From assembly GCA_000149265.1 (NCBI GenBank), contig CH003160.1, positions 376,983-440,982 on the forward strand: a stretch of 64,000 bases of DNA, given 5' to 3'. The position numbers and the translations under genes are program-made. Of this stretch, positions 12,835 through 30,982 are shown in pieces. This DNA is from Ciona savignyi. Taxonomy: Eukaryota; Chordata; Ascidiacea; Phlebobranchia; Cionidae. Each line of letters opens with the position of its first letter. Within the stretch, counting starts at the first letter, position 1. Below the pieces are notes generated by a model, which did not search any database, was not told where the DNA came from, and saw only the letters and a list, made by a program, of their open reading frames with translations.

Positions 12835-14889
12835 TTAGATGTCTTGTTCAACTTCATTGCAAATATTTTCTACTTGTAATTCAGAAAATCGTCCGCCTGG
12901 AAGTCTGATGCAGGTAGCTGAAACACATCCCTGCAAAACTTGTCAGTTATATCATTTTGACATAATTGAATAAAATAGATTAAGCGTTAATTTGCAAGAC
13001 GATTGCATGGTCCGGCCGGTAAGTTTGACGGTTTAGTGCGTCGCTTTTTAATCGAAAGATTCAGGTTCGAAACTGGTCGCTAGCTATTCGGTTGTGTACT
13101 TGGGCAAGGCACTTTACGGACACTACCTGAACCCAGCGGATTAATGGGTTGTACCAAATTGAAGGAACGTATCTACACAACACACTGCAATAGCTCCGGT
13201 AACCCGAAGGTGGGCGCGAGGTGATCTGACGATTGCCCGTGTGTTAACCACATTGGTTTTCCCATTCACGGGGATAAACATTATTATCCTATCCCAATTC
13301 CTATGCCATATGTCGGCACTTATAGATTACTGAAAAATAATGTTTTACATTGTGGCAATCACCACAGGCTAACCGTTTAAGCCTCAGCTTAAATTATTTT
13401 GTCCGACAGGTTAACTTGGTGGGTTAATAGGTCTCCTTTCAGCTAATAGGCTAGGAAAATGTGTCGCTATAGCTTGCCGGTTTCTCCTTGGACAATGTAG
13501 TTAACGACATCGTGAGATCCAGTGGATTATGATGTTATATTTAAACTGAACAAACATTTTAATCATATAACTACATATAGCTCTCTAACCGAACTATGGG
13601 CAAGGGAACATGCCGGTTACCACCGCAATAACACCCAATGCGTTTACCCAGTAATGAGGATAAATATGAATTTCCCTGTTGCGTCTAATCTTTTCAAATT
13701 TCGCTCCCAGTTATATCGAAATAATTAAATAGTTTTTTTAGTATAGTACAGGAATATTAGTTGGAATCACAGTAAGTTTGTAATTATTGTTGCGTGTTAC
13801 GACAATAAAAAATACCTTCTCTACACTTTCTCCATAGCCGAGTTTTACTATTTCTTCTTCTTGGTAGTCAAAACCCTCCATATTGCTGATTTGCTTAAAA
13901 GTATTCACCCCCGGTAGCCATTTTGCAAAACAGCCTTCAGCTACACAATGATCACAGCATCCGTCAGAGTTGCGCTTTGCCTGAAATAAGCTATTGATTT
14001 TATGCTGCGCCGGTGTGAACTATAACATTTAATGTGCATAATAACTTTTGCGCATGCGGTATGCTACCGCCGAATATGCTTTGACTACTGGTGAAACGAA
14101 ACTACGATTTATGATTTCGGTAATACCTCAATGCATGTCGGTTGTTCCCTCACGGGATGCAGGCAGGACGTCGATAAACACATTTTCAAGCCGTTTCTAT
14201 AGCAGTTCGGTTCCGGAATTTGGTTGTGTGATATCTGTAATTGAAAGCAATTAATACCATACAATTATGTAAACGACTGATAATCAATCGACACTTACAG
14301 CAAGCTGTCTTGCGTGGTCGCCAATATCTTCTTTGGCGATTCCACATCTGCAGTGGGTGCATGTTCTTCCGCTGCGTTTGGGGTAAAATTCGTTTATAAT
14401 TATACTGGTAATATATATTTTTATTATACGGGTAAAATATTTTATTATACTGGTAAAATATGTTATTATACTGGTAAAATTTGTTATGGTACTGGTAATA
14501 TACATTCGAAAAAGTTACTCATGGTCAGGTAGATCGAATGTCCGAGCCGCATTTGTAACGTTGAGGCAGCATTTGAAACTTCCATCTTCGATGCAAACAC
14601 AATACTCGCACATATTCATGTGAATAATTTCTCCGAGCTGGTAAAACAACAACAGCATTGGTTATACATAGGACAACTAATATAACTGGTAGACCTAATA
14701 AGCCTAAATAATAGTTACCATCACAGGCCCCTTTACACCTTTCAAAATCATGCCGAGGGTTAGCCCGCATTGTCCTTCACCCGGTTCTTGGTCTAAGAAG
14801 AGTTTCTTTGCAGCAAGATAAGGATGGGATGGGATGCCAGTGGTGCAGGCGAAGAATACGACAAACATAAACAACGTTATCAAATTCAT
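12835..14889 (-). CDS. Secreted cysteine-rich protein, VWC-like CxxCxC motifs, function unknown
   Basis: Five exons on the minus strand: 14889-14719, 14637-14519, 14371-14299, 13980-13816, 12930-12835. Every junction is GT-AG, phases agree, and the total is 624 nt (207 residues plus stop). The N-terminus is a typical signal peptide (MNLITLFMFVVFFACTTG), so the product should be secreted. The rest is cysteine-rich: CGLTLG, then MCEYCVCIEDGSFKCC, then CTHCRCG, DGCCDHCVAEGC, GCVSATC and a final ICNEVEQDI. The CxxCxC...CC pattern resembles a von Willebrand factor C or microseminoprotein-like half-domain. Spacing does not fit either family well enough to name it. I do not recognise an orthologue. 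Introns hold SINE copies and a minisatellite. Confidence 0.72.
13011..13296 (+). repeat. SINE, well-preserved full-length copy
   Basis: The head 'ggtttagtgcgtcgc' (A-box region) and the B box 'aggttcgaaactgg' are intact, followed by 'cttgggcaaggcacttta', 'cccagcggattaatgggttg' and the tail 'cattattatcctatcc'. It is a good reference copy of the family. It lies in the last intron of the cysteine-rich gene, antisense to it. Confidence 0.9.
13399..13685 (+). repeat. Old, degraded SINE copy
   Basis: A faint but collinear match to the SINE: 'gtccgacaggttaacttggt', 'cctttcagc', 'gatccagtggattatg', 'gccggttaccac' and 'gaggataaatatgaatttcc'. Its divergence suggests it is much older than the neighbour at 13011-13296. 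Confidence 0.6.
14398..14500 (+). repeat. ~20-bp minisatellite filling a short intron
   Basis: About five units of 'ttattatactggtaaaatat', with variation, make up most of the 147-nt intron between exons 2 and 3 of the cysteine-rich gene. Read on the minus strand, each unit contains 'ttttaccag', which looks like a 3' splice acceptor. Confidence 0.85.
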
Positions 14890-15589
14890 CGTAAGTTAAA
14901 AACAACTTTTTAAACTACTGCTATTTAAAGTCAAGTTACATTTTTGCATTTGATAAACAATTAACAGTTAATAACCATGTATATACTATTCGTATACCTA
15001 TATATTACACCAGCGGCCATCAGAACACTGCTGTGTTCAACGTCTCCGGGGAACAAACAACAGTTTATCGGAAGTGATTGAACCCTGAGTGCTTTGTAAT
15101 GACGTATTTGGCACATAGGCAAGGAAGGGATGACGTCAAGACTTCTGTTGGTAATAAATATTTTTACTAAATTTTATTGTTTAAATAATAATTGTTCTCT
15201 TGTTCCCCAGTTGATGTTTCATTGTAATAAGTAAAAATCCTGATCGCAGCATTTTAGAGCTATTACCAAATTTATATTAGATATGCAGTGATAAATTTTG
15301 GGTAACTTACCAGGAAAAATGCCTAGGCCCGAGAAAATAAGCACGACGACCTTTTTGTGACTTTTTTATGTACGATAATTTTGTTTTTCGATATGTTAGA
15401 ATTAAAAAAATAAAATTTACTTAAATTTTTAAATGAAAAAGCTATTCGATAAAACTGAAAATACTAAATTAAAATATACGAGTTTACTAGTTTAAAAATA
15501 TAATAGACTATTATAATTCGCTATTAAATTGTGTATAAAACAGCTGGTTACTTAAAACAGGCATACATGGATATATAGAATTTCAATTT

Positions 15590-15815
15590 AGTTTAGTTTA
15601 TTTTTTTGTTTCCACGATGAAAACACGAAGCGGGTCTATCGGTAAAAATTTGGAAAACGGAAAAAAACGGCAAAACGACAGTCGTTAGAACACGTCTAAA
15701 AAAAGAAATAGACTATTAAAATTCTGTATAATTTGACGTGGCCGCTAAACCCAATTAAAAAAAAAATATTAAAAATAATTGTTCATAAAATAAAAATTGC
15801 ACTAAGCCTCGAGGA
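15590..15815 (+). repeat. Interspersed repeat with TAAAC-rich end (copy 2, inverted)
   Basis: Reverse-complement relative of 540-800: 'gtttagtttattttt', 'gtttccacgatgaaaac', 'acagtcgttagaacacgtc' and 'gtggccgctaaaccc' all pair with the first copy in reverse order. Confidence 0.8.
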
Positions 15816-15906
15816 AAAGAATCATCATCGCCATTGTTTACTTCATATTAGTGTAATAGAAACTTATATGCGCCAATATGTCCGTTCCTGAAAAATAGGA
15901 TGGTCA

Positions 15907-16030
15907 TGTAGTTTATTCATTAATCTGACCGAATGGCTCAGTGGGATGTGGCTTCGCCCTAAAGGCAAGGGTGGCAACTGGTCGTTAAAACGGCTAATGA
16001 TCGTAGCGTCCCAGACGCACGATCTCGTCC
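15907..16030 (+). repeat. SINE head fragment, second subfamily
   Basis: 'ctgaccgaatggctcagtgg' matches a Pol III A-box layout and is shared with the longer copy at 17707-18015 ('ctgattgaatagctcagtgg'). The body is missing. Confidence 0.6.
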
Positions 16031-16134
16031 GATTTTGGATCGACTGTTGTAACTTTGCCGGCATATTGCCATAATTTACTATTTAAATCTTATATAATCG
16101 CTGATGTTTTTTTAAATATTAATAAAAAAATTAT

Positions 16135-16700
16135 GACACGCTCTTTTTTCTAGGCGACAGCCCACGTTTTCTGAGACGACCCGCTTCTTTTTTCAGGGCG
16201 ACACGACATTTTACTCGATACAACCGCCGATGATGCACACAACTGTGGTTTGTGTCCAGTTTGCTAAAAAATGGTGTTCCACAACTATTTTCGGAGCGAC
16301 ACGCAGCTCTTTCAGAAGCGACATACCCCTTTTTGCGAGTCGACACGCCACGTTTTCATAGACGACATGCCAATTTTCCAGGGCGACAGTAAAAGAAGGG
16401 AAAGAGGAAAGAAAGAAAACTGCTCAATAAAACTATGGAAACTAATTGTAACCCTGTTCTAAACACTAATCTCAACCTCAGATCTAACCCTATGTTTAAA
16501 ACTAACTCCCACTTACCTCCTTTTGGTTTTCCAGACACACCACTTTTTAAAGGCCACACGACCCTTTATTGGGTGACATTCCACACTTTGTTCATTTGGT
16601 GAAAAAAGTGGCATGTCGCCCCAAAAATGTGTTGTGACGCCTTTGAAAAAGTGGCGTGTCCCCTCGAATAGTGGCGTTCGCGTGTGACACATTTCAGAGT
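16135..16700. mobile_element. Foldback element built from degenerate ~33-bp repeats
   Basis: The left arm (about 16140-16400) consists of repeated 'cgacacgccac...ttttc...ag' motifs. The right arm (about 16590-16700) carries the same motifs in reverse complement ('agtggcgtgtcccc', 'gtggcatgtcgcccc'). Between them is a core with 'aaccctgttctaaacactaa' that is related to the core of the MITE at 7470-7698. No open transposase frame is seen. Confidence 0.65.
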
Positions 16701-17349
16701 ATAGTCATTTTAAAATTGCTTCGCTCAGCTCTTTGTTCTGTTCTGCTTTTTAAAAACTGGGGCAAAAATGAATAAACTAAACTAAACTATCTACTTAATT
16801 AAATTTAATATATTGACGCTTACATCTCTGCCTACCGTACTGTCAACCGATATAGCAGTGTCACTAAATTTTTATAACCCCGCGACTGCTGGGTAAATAG
16901 AAAAAAATAACATGTGAATTTTATGTGAGAATTAGTAATAAATTAGTTGATATGAATAATAAATAAGTCAGAAAAATATAGTTACCCGTAATATTATTGT
17001 AATGGTCATTATTTTCTAATGGAAACTTTGGTTGGTTTTAAAATTTGATTTACCAGTAGTAGGTTAAAACTTAAAACTATATGTGTTTAAAGTACGGTAT
17101 ATACAAATGCAAGTATATAGGAAACATAATTATTTTAGGCAATATGTTTTAAAAAAAAGTCAGGCTCAGAATTTTAAATTAACTCTTTAACTGCCGGCTG
17201 GTTTTTAGGTCATTTTTTGGCTAAGTCACCTTAGGTTGTTAGAAGCTTTTGTACAAAAAACTATTGATGTAACTTACATCATGTAAGCATTATATGATCA
17301 ACAGAAAATTTGTTCAGTAATAAATTTTATTTTTTTAACATCAGTAAAA

Positions 17350-17530
17350 TTTTGATGACGTCATACATTGTTCAATGACGTCATGAGTTACTATTTAGAT
17401 CAACAACAAAAAATTTTTTTTTTTTATTTACAAACAAAACAGAATGTAGCAAAGTTATTTATGATTAACTTTGGAACATTTTTGTACAACTCTTTTTGTG
17501 ATGACGTCAAACTTGACTGATGACGTCGTA
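17350..17530. promoter_or_regulatory. Cluster of CRE-like TGACGTCA palindromes
   Basis: Full TGACGTCA octamers lie at 17356, 17376 and 17502, with a one-mismatch copy (TGACGTCG) at 17521. The octamer is the CREB/ATF consensus. The cluster is 1.5 kb upstream of UTP18. The surrounding sequence ('ttaactctttaactgccgg') looks like part of a mobile element, and a similar site occurs in an ACAD11 intron near 43.73 kb. A repeat origin is therefore as likely as a regulatory role. Confidence 0.4.
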
Positions 17531-17706
17531 ATACGTAAATCAATATTTTTTTTACACTTGCCCAATAAAACACAAACACATAGCCACAGGAAAACAAAAC
17601 TGCTGAAAAACAGCTTCAAAAAGGTTCTTCATGGCTAGAACTACTCAAAAATGAGGCACATCTGCTTCCAGAATCATTAAGTGTAAAACATATTTTTCTC
17701 ATACAG

Positions 17707-18015
17707 TTTGTTCATTAATCTGATTGAATAGCTCAGTGGATTATTGTTACGCCTTAGAGCCAAGGGTGGCGGTTTTGAAACTGGTTGATAATCAGTTTGT
17801 TGTGTCCTTGGGCAAGGCTTTTAACTGAATTTACATGAACTAAGTGGACATATGGGTTCTACTAAATTAAAGAAGGGTCTCGATAAAATACACAACACGT
17901 TGTAATTGCCGTGGTAACCCGTCGGTGTGTGCGAGAGAATATGACGTTTACTAGTGTGATAAACGCCCTTTGCATATTCACATTCATAAAGATAAACATG
18001 AATATGCTTTTAATG
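17707..18015 (+). repeat. SINE, diverged subfamily copy
   Basis: The head 'ctgattgaatagctcagtgg', a degenerate B box ('ggttttgaaactgg'), 'gtgtccttgggcaaggc', a body 'gtaacccgtcgg' and the tail 'gataaacatgaatatgc' are collinear with the main family, with a different anticodon-arm region. Confidence 0.8.
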
Positions 18016-18425
18016 CATTCGCCCAATTTTTCCTTTTATACTCTTTTAAGAAATAAAAAACTAATTAGGGGTAAATAAGAACACCATTTAAAACAAAAAA
18101 AAGCTATAGGTTTATAACGAACATGCCCTAGCTATATAAGTCTGCTTAACATAATAAGATAAAAAAATAAATGCTCTTTAAAAGTAATGTGACATCAGTA
18201 AATTTCGAAGACTCATTTGTGTCGCTTAATGGAAAAAATGGACATCAATATGTGTATGCATAACCAGATAACACCGGAACATCTAGTTAATATAAGATAG
18301 TTTTAAGGATAAGGATTTAGAGTTGGGTTTCCAAAAGCTCAATACAAGCGATCCTTGGGTAATTAGAGGCACCCAATATCCAGGTTATCTTCCATTATTG
18401 GATATAAACAAAGATGTGGCTAAAC

Positions 18426-18525
18426 NNNNNNNNNNNNNNNNNNNNNNNNNNNNNNNNNNNNNNNNNNNNNNNNNNNNNNNNNNNNNNNNNNNNNNNNNNN
18501 NNNNNNNNNNNNNNNNNNNNNNNNN
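18426..18525. other. Assembly gap (100 N)
   Basis: A placeholder gap in the intergenic region upstream of UTP18. The left flank carries a fragment similar to the end of the MITE at 7470-7698. No coding exon is seen on either side. Confidence 0.98.
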
Positions 18526-18970
18526 ATTGTATAATTTTAATTTAAGGTTTATGGTAGATTTTTTATTTCATGTTAGTTTTTATTTTTCATGTGGGATGTG
18601 GCCTATCATGTTAGTTGATAAAATATGAGTTTATTTTTCTGTAATATTTGGTGCTTTAAAATTACATTTAAAAAAAAACACATGTTTACCTACCGAACAG
18701 TACCTTTATTTTTTTAAACATAATGTATTAGGCCTACCTTTTCATCAGCATCAATGGGGACAAGTTCGTGTATTATATCAATTAATACAAATAGTGTTTC
18801 AGTTTACACCCTAACTGAGGTAAAGTCACAGTCATTCTTGATAAAAAATCTTAAAAAATAATTAAAAAAATCTAAATATATGCACATATCTATCTATATT
18901 GCCCCATAATTATCGTTGTGTTTAGTCTTGGTTACACTAAATATTTATGTTGTAATTTATTTTGATAAAG

Positions 18971-18990
18971 TTATCTTTATCTATTTTTAG
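18971..18990 (+). promoter_or_regulatory. Putative 3' splice acceptor in the UTP18 5' leader
   Basis: 'ttatctttatctatttttag' is a strong pyrimidine-rich acceptor 33 nt upstream of the UTP18 ATG. With no obvious upstream exon it fits a trans-splicing acceptor. An ordinary 5'-UTR intron is the alternative. Confidence 0.45.
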
Positions 18991-19023
18991 ACTTTGCTAA
19001 TACAGTAGAAACTAGTTGTTACC

Positions 19024-20412
19024 ATGTTAAGAAGAGCTAAAAAGCGAGTGAGGGTTCAACCACTTGTGGATGGGAGGAGTGAAAAACGCAAAGCTGAAGC
19101 AGAAAATGAAGCAGAAGACAATCTTCAAGTAGATGGTCAGGCATTGGAGACACTTATTTTCGGTGGTTTAGTCACTTCTGAGCCAGCCAAATCATTAAAA
19201 CAAAATGAAATTAAAGATAAAGATGGGGATTCACAAACAGATGCTTTGTGGTCAGATGAAGATGATGTTTTATCCAATACTGATAACAATAATATGAAAC
19301 AAGTTACTACATCTAATCTTAGACAAAAGCAATTTGAAAAAACTGTTGGACCAACACCTCATTGGGCACAAACGACTGGTAAAGACATTTCCGACGTGGA
19401 ATTTTCATCAAATTACATTGCTAAATCTCATGAAGTATTGGACTCAAATGTAATTAATATGAGTAAATGCTTAGATCTCAACAAGCAGCAAGCTTCGTTT
19501 AAAAAACTAGAAGCCTGTGAGTTTCATAAAACTGCCCAAATTGCTCTCACTGCTTCTCAAGATTGCCGACTCAATTTATTTCAAGTTGATGGAAAAACAA
19601 ATGCAAAAATCCTCAGTCTGTTCATGGACAAATATTCAATTCGCTGCGCACATTTTCTTGCCAATGAAACTGAAATTCTTATGTCATCTAATTTAAAGTG
19701 GTTATACAGCTACGACATGATATCTGGTAATGTACAAAAAATCCCGTGCATTCACGGCATCAAAGATACAAAATTTACAAACTTTAAAGTATCACCAGAT
19801 GGAAAGAACTTGGTGTTCTTATCATCCTTTGGAAAGATGCATCTGGTTGATTCAAAAACTAAGGAGGCAATTTTCAGTTTCAAAATGAATGGCAGTGTGG
19901 CTGATATCGCTTTTACTGCTGGTGGAGAAAAAATTCTTTCTATTGGTGATGAAGGAGTTGTGCATATTTGGGATGTGCGGGCACGTAAAAGCGTTGGCAT
20001 GTTTACTGATGAGGGTTGTGTCAATGGTTCAGCTATAGCTATATCTCCGAATGGATCTCTAGTTGCCTGTGGGTCACATAGTGGAGTAGTTAATTTGTAT
20101 GATGAACAGTGTTACTCTCAACCAAACCCAGCTCCAATTAAAGCATTCATGAATCTACAATCTGCAATCAGCACCCTTAACTTCAATTCTACATCCGAAA
20201 TTCTCGCAATGGCATCAAACTGCCACCCAAATGCAGTGAAATTGATTCACACCCCATCTTTAACTGCTTTCTCAAATTATCCACATTTTTCAGACAAATA
20301 CATAAAAATTCCTCGTTTTGTAGATTTTTCACCCAACAGTGGATATATGTTATTGGGTAACAGCCATGGTAGAGCATATCTTTATAGATTGAATCACTTC
20401 CAGAGTTACTAA
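19024..20412 (+). CDS. UTP18: U3 snoRNP-associated WD-repeat protein UTP18, single exon
   Basis: A nucleolar WD40 protein of the small-subunit processome, needed for 18S rRNA maturation with U3 snoRNA. The 462 residues compare with 556 in human; the shortfall is in the N-terminal tail, here Lys/Arg- and then acid-rich (residues 1-100). The conserved segments are clear: the PHWAQTT region, [18 protein letters not shown], the VSPDGK blade, [39 protein letters not shown] and a C-terminal [13 protein letters not shown]...AYLYRLNHF. The start is the first ATG of the frame, in a 'gttaccatg' context, after an acceptor-like site. The gene has no intron and is followed on the same strand by HDAC3 after 251 bp. 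Confidence 0.95.
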   Translation: MLRRAKKRVRVQPLVDGRSEKRKAEAENEAEDNLQVDGQALETLIFGGLVTSEPAKSLKQNEIKDKDGDSQTDALWSDEDDVLSNTDNNNMKQVTTSNLRQKQFEKTVGPTPHWAQTTGKDISDVEFSSNYIAKSHEVLDSNVINMSKCLDLNKQQASFKKLEACEFHKTAQIALTASQDCRLNLFQVDGKTNAKILSLFMDKYSIRCAHFLANETEILMSSNLKWLYSYDMISGNVQKIPCIHGIKDTKFTNFKVSPDGKNLVFLSSFGKMHLVDSKTKEAIFSFKMNGSVADIAFTAGGEKILSIGDEGVVHIWDVRARKSVGMFTDEGCVNGSAIAISPNGSLVACGSHSGVVNLYDEQCYSQPNPAPIKAFMNLQSAISTLNFNSTSEILAMASNCHPNAVKLIHTPSLTAFSNYPHFSDKYIKIPRFVDFSPNSGYMLLGNSHGRAYLYRLNHFQSY

Positions 20413-20519
20413 ATTTGAATTTTGCCTATTGCCAAACATTACAGTGATAATTTGTTGTTTGCTTTAAATCAAATTTTTTCAATACATTAAAGCCAATTTT
20501 GGAAAATGTCTATGTTTTA

Positions 20520-20525
20520 AATAAA
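20520..20525 (+). terminator. UTP18 poly(A) signal AATAAA
   Basis: The first AATAAA after the UTP18 stop, 107 nt downstream. It is followed only about 94 nt later by an acceptor-like site in front of HDAC3, a spacing typical of cleavage and trans-splicing between cistrons. Confidence 0.6.
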
Positions 20526-20602
20526 AAGTATCATTTTATCGTTTAATTTCTCCCATTTTGTTGGGTTTAATATTTCTCCACTGCCAAAGTATGTAATAAT
20601 TG

Positions 20603-20619
20603 GTTAACAAATATTTCAG
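20603..20619 (+). promoter_or_regulatory. Putative trans-splice acceptor of HDAC3
   Basis: 'ttaacaaatatttcag' followed by 'gtaccgttag' lies 44 nt before the HDAC3 ATG. No upstream exon is apparent between UTP18 and HDAC3, so this acceptor is more easily explained by spliced-leader addition than by a cis intron. Confidence 0.5.
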
Positions 20620-20663
20620 GTACCGTTAGTGGATTTGTAAAAAGTTGAAATCTGCCAAGAAGC

Positions 20664-21968
20664 ATGTCAGAGGCAAACAACAACAAAGTGGCATATTTCT
20701 ATGATATGGATGTATCACGGTTTCACTATGGCCCAGGTCATCCTATGAAGCCTCACCGACTTGCACTAACCCACACACTTGTCCTTCACTATGGACTTCA
20801 CAACAAGATGCAGATGTTTAAACCATACAGAGCCACAAGTCACGACATGTGCAGGTTTCACTCCGAAGAATATATAAGCTTTTTACAACGTATAACACCA
20901 ATGAACCTTGGGGGATTCACAAAAAATCTACAGATGTTTAATGTAGGGGATGACTGCCCAGTATTCCCTGGGCTCTATGACTTTTGTTCCATGTACACAG
21001 GCGCATCATTGCAAGCTGCTACTATGCTCAATAATAAGAAATGTGACATTGCTATCAACTGGTCAGGCGGTTTGCACCATGCTAAAAAATATGAGGCATC
21101 TGGATTTTGTTATGTGAATGATATTGTGATTGGGATATTAGAGTTGTTAAAGTACCATCCAAGAGTTTTATACCTGGACATAGATGTGCATCATGGAGAT
21201 GGTGTACAAGAAGCTTTTTACTTTACTGACCGTGTGATGACTGTTTCGTTTCATAAGTACGGTAATTACTTTTTTCCTGGCACAGGCGACATGTATGAGA
21301 TTGGTGCAGAGAGTGGAAGGTATTACTCATTAAATGTACCACTTAAGGACGGCATTAACGACCAAACATATCTACAACTATTTAAGCCTATTATGAGAGC
21401 AGTAATGCAGTCATACCAACCTACTTGTGTTGTGATGCAGTGTGGAGCTGATTCTTTAGGCTGCGACAGACTTGGATGTTTCAACTTGACCATAGATGGG
21501 CATGGTGAGTGTGTCAAGTTTATGAAGGAGTTTGGAGTGCGTATGATGGTGCTAGGTGGAGGGGGTTACACGGTTCGTAATGTAGCAAGGTGTTGGACTC
21601 ATGAAACCTCAATCATTGTTGGCAAGGAAATAAATGATGAACTTCCCTACAACGAATACTTCGAATATTTTGGACCCGATTACAACCTTAGACCTGACAC
21701 AAGCCGAGGTATTGAAAATCAAAACACGAAGCACTACCTTGATCAGCTGCGCCAGATGTGTCTGGATAGCCTAAAAATGATCACTCACTCTCCGAGTGTC
21801 CAAATGCACGATGTGCCTCCAGACCTGCTATCGTTTGATAACTACGAGAAGATGAGCGATCTCGATCTGCGGGAGAAACAGGAAGACGTGGAGCAGAGGA
21901 TTGAGGCAGACAATGAGTTCTATGATGGTGACAAGGATAATGATAAAGAGAGTGATGTCAGCATATGA
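20664..21968 (+). CDS. HDAC3: Histone deacetylase 3, class I, single exon
   Basis: Zinc-dependent lysine deacetylase, catalytic subunit of the NCoR/SMRT co-repressor complexes, nuclear. The 434 residues compare with 428 in human, with a constant four-residue offset. The active site is complete: His138-His139 (GGLHHAKK), zinc ligands Asp174 and His176 ([10 protein letters not shown]) and Asp263 ([12 protein letters not shown]), and Tyr302 in GGGGYTVRN. The residues that hold inositol phosphate at the co-repressor interface are also present (His21, Gly25, Lys29, Arg269, Arg305). The C-terminus is acidic ([20 protein letters not shown]), as in the HDAC3 subclass. The start is the first ATG of the frame. 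It is probably co-transcribed with UTP18. No intron is present. Confidence 0.97.
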   Translation: MSEANNNKVAYFYDMDVSRFHYGPGHPMKPHRLALTHTLVLHYGLHNKMQMFKPYRATSHDMCRFHSEEYISFLQRITPMNLGGFTKNLQMFNVGDDCPVFPGLYDFCSMYTGASLQAATMLNNKKCDIAINWSGGLHHAKKYEASGFCYVNDIVIGILELLKYHPRVLYLDIDVHHGDGVQEAFYFTDRVMTVSFHKYGNYFFPGTGDMYEIGAESGRYYSLNVPLKDGINDQTYLQLFKPIMRAVMQSYQPTCVVMQCGADSLGCDRLGCFNLTIDGHGECVKFMKEFGVRMMVLGGGGYTVRNVARCWTHETSIIVGKEINDELPYNEYFEYFGPDYNLRPDTSRGIENQNTKHYLDQLRQMCLDSLKMITHSPSVQMHDVPPDLLSFDNYEKMSDLDLREKQEDVEQRIEADNEFYDGDKDNDKESDVSI

Positions 21969-22508
21969 TGGTTACAAGTTTCTACTACAGAAACTGCCAA
22001 GGTGGTAATTTTGCAACAAGAGCACCAATGTGAAATTTCAGAAAAAGGTTGAACTCTGAGCAGCTTGAAATGCGTGGCTGAGCACTTCATATATTGCTGC
22101 TTTTCACATCATAATATTATTATTTCACAATTTTTATTTTATGCAAATTATGTTTATTTTTTTTAAACTTTAATTACTTCCGGTACCGGTATACAAAAAA
22201 CGTTATAATTTATATTAGATTTTAAAGTCAATTAATCAGCTTCCCTTAGTTGATTAGTTAATTAATACTAATATTAAAAAGTTAAAAACAAACATATGTA
22301 TGCTTAATAATGCAGTGTGTAATTGCTGTAATATATTGTTTATTTGAAATATTAAGTTTTGTCTTTAATTATCATACATCTACACAGAACACAGTCGTTG
22401 TTTACATATACCATTACAGATAACATTCGAGATTGTTGCCATTGACATTTTTATTTAATTTTATATAGTTTGTTGATTTATTCTTTTGCTTTAAACGAAC
22501 AATGCAGT
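21969..22508. other. HDAC3 3' UTR and DCLK 5' flank
   Basis: AT-rich, with no strong AATAAA; a weak ATTAAA lies near 22272. A short acceptor-like 'acgaacaatgcag' ends one base before the DCLK ATG. Nothing else is seen. Confidence 0.5.

Positions 22509-30982
<8,474 letters not shown>

Larger units (their letters stand above)
14890..18989. other. Gene-free, repeat-rich intergenic region
   Basis: There is no supportable gene between the divergently transcribed cysteine-rich gene and UTP18. It contains the second TAAAC repeat, SINE pieces, a foldback element, a TGACGTCA cluster and a gap. All are listed separately. Promoters for both flanking genes should lie at its ends. An isolated TGACGTCA at 15131-15138 is about 240 bp upstream of the cysteine-rich gene start. 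Confidence 0.7.

Noticed and set aside
19752-20377. Antisense open frames within UTP18
   Set aside because: They are shadows of the conserved WD-repeat frame and show no features of their own.
21969-22508. DCLK as a third member of the UTP18-HDAC3 operon
   Set aside because: The spacing is over 500 bp, DCLK is intron-rich, and no strong poly(A) signal/acceptor pair is present.
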